The position numbers were made by a program, and so were the translations under genes. Of a stretch of DNA of 5,920 nt, positions 5,917 to 5,920 are shown piece after piece (within the stretch, counting starts at the first letter, position 1; each line of letters begins with the position of its first letter). The stretch is from Candidatus Zixiibacteriota bacterium (lineage in GTDB: Bacteria; Zixibacteria; MSB-5A5; WJJR01): positions 1-5,920 of the forward strand of contig JAGVEK010000303.1 of assembly GCA_020058315.1 (NCBI GenBank), written 5' to 3'. The notes below the pieces were generated by a model that had not been told where the DNA came from, searched no databases, and was given only the letters and a program-made list of their open reading frames with translations.

Positions 5917-5920
5917 GTAG

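Noticed and set aside
5759..5920. Open frame of 53 codons on the minus strand entering from the right edge, with an ATG at 5906-5908
   Set aside because: It runs straight through the palindromic repeats, and its translation (for example PPVMLRSPPWRDEAS) is what the repeat itself encodes. There is no domain and no ribosome site, so it is most likely non-coding.
1..5920. A hidden novel defence, mobile or biosynthetic system in the cluster
   Set aside because: All long frames with coding character belong to the standard yceD-rpmF-plsX-fab set with intact catalytic residues. No CRISPR array, integrase, transposase, tRNA or rRNA was seen.

Overview
The window is a bacterial type II fatty-acid and phospholipid synthesis cluster. 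Every supported gene is on the minus strand, so it reads from right to left in transcription order: yceD (DUF177), rpmF (ribosomal protein L32), plsX, fabH, fabD, fabG, acpP, then fabF cut by the left edge. This order is one of the best-conserved gene neighbourhoods in bacteria and resembles the E. coli rpmF-fab cluster. The proteins are full length with intact catalytic residues. The DNA is moderately GC-rich. The sequence does not fix the taxon. The divided (type II) FAS system and the dispersed hairpin repeat at the right end suggest a free-living, possibly uncultivated, Gram-negative-type bacterium; that is inference only.

Region by region: 5682-5920 is a non-coding upstream spacer holding palindromic, probably dispersed repeats and a consensus-like promoter abutting yceD. 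5151-5681 is yceD. 5088-5150 holds a second good promoter in front of rpmF (4905-5087). A 68-nt spacer with a three-codon in-frame mini-ORF leads to plsX (3802-4836). plsX is 4 nt from fabH (2802-3797). An 85-nt spacer with two overlapping, mutually exclusive inverted repeats precedes fabD (1769-2716). fabG (977-1735) follows closely. A 206-nt spacer, which may hold a private promoter, precedes acpP (531-770). fabF (1-475, 5' part) ends the window.

Together FabD makes malonyl-ACP, FabH starts chains with acetyl- or other acyl-CoA, FabF elongates, FabG performs the first reduction of each cycle, AcpP carries the intermediates, and PlsX converts the acyl-ACP product to acyl-phosphate for phospholipid synthesis. 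YceD and L32 tie the locus to ribosome assembly and so to growth rate. The dehydratase and enoyl reductase needed to complete the cycle are not in the window.

I found no novel system here. The points worth a second look are regulatory: two promoters so close to their genes that the transcripts should be leaderless or nearly so, the fabH-fabD inverted repeats, the plsX mini-ORF, and the repeats at the right edge.
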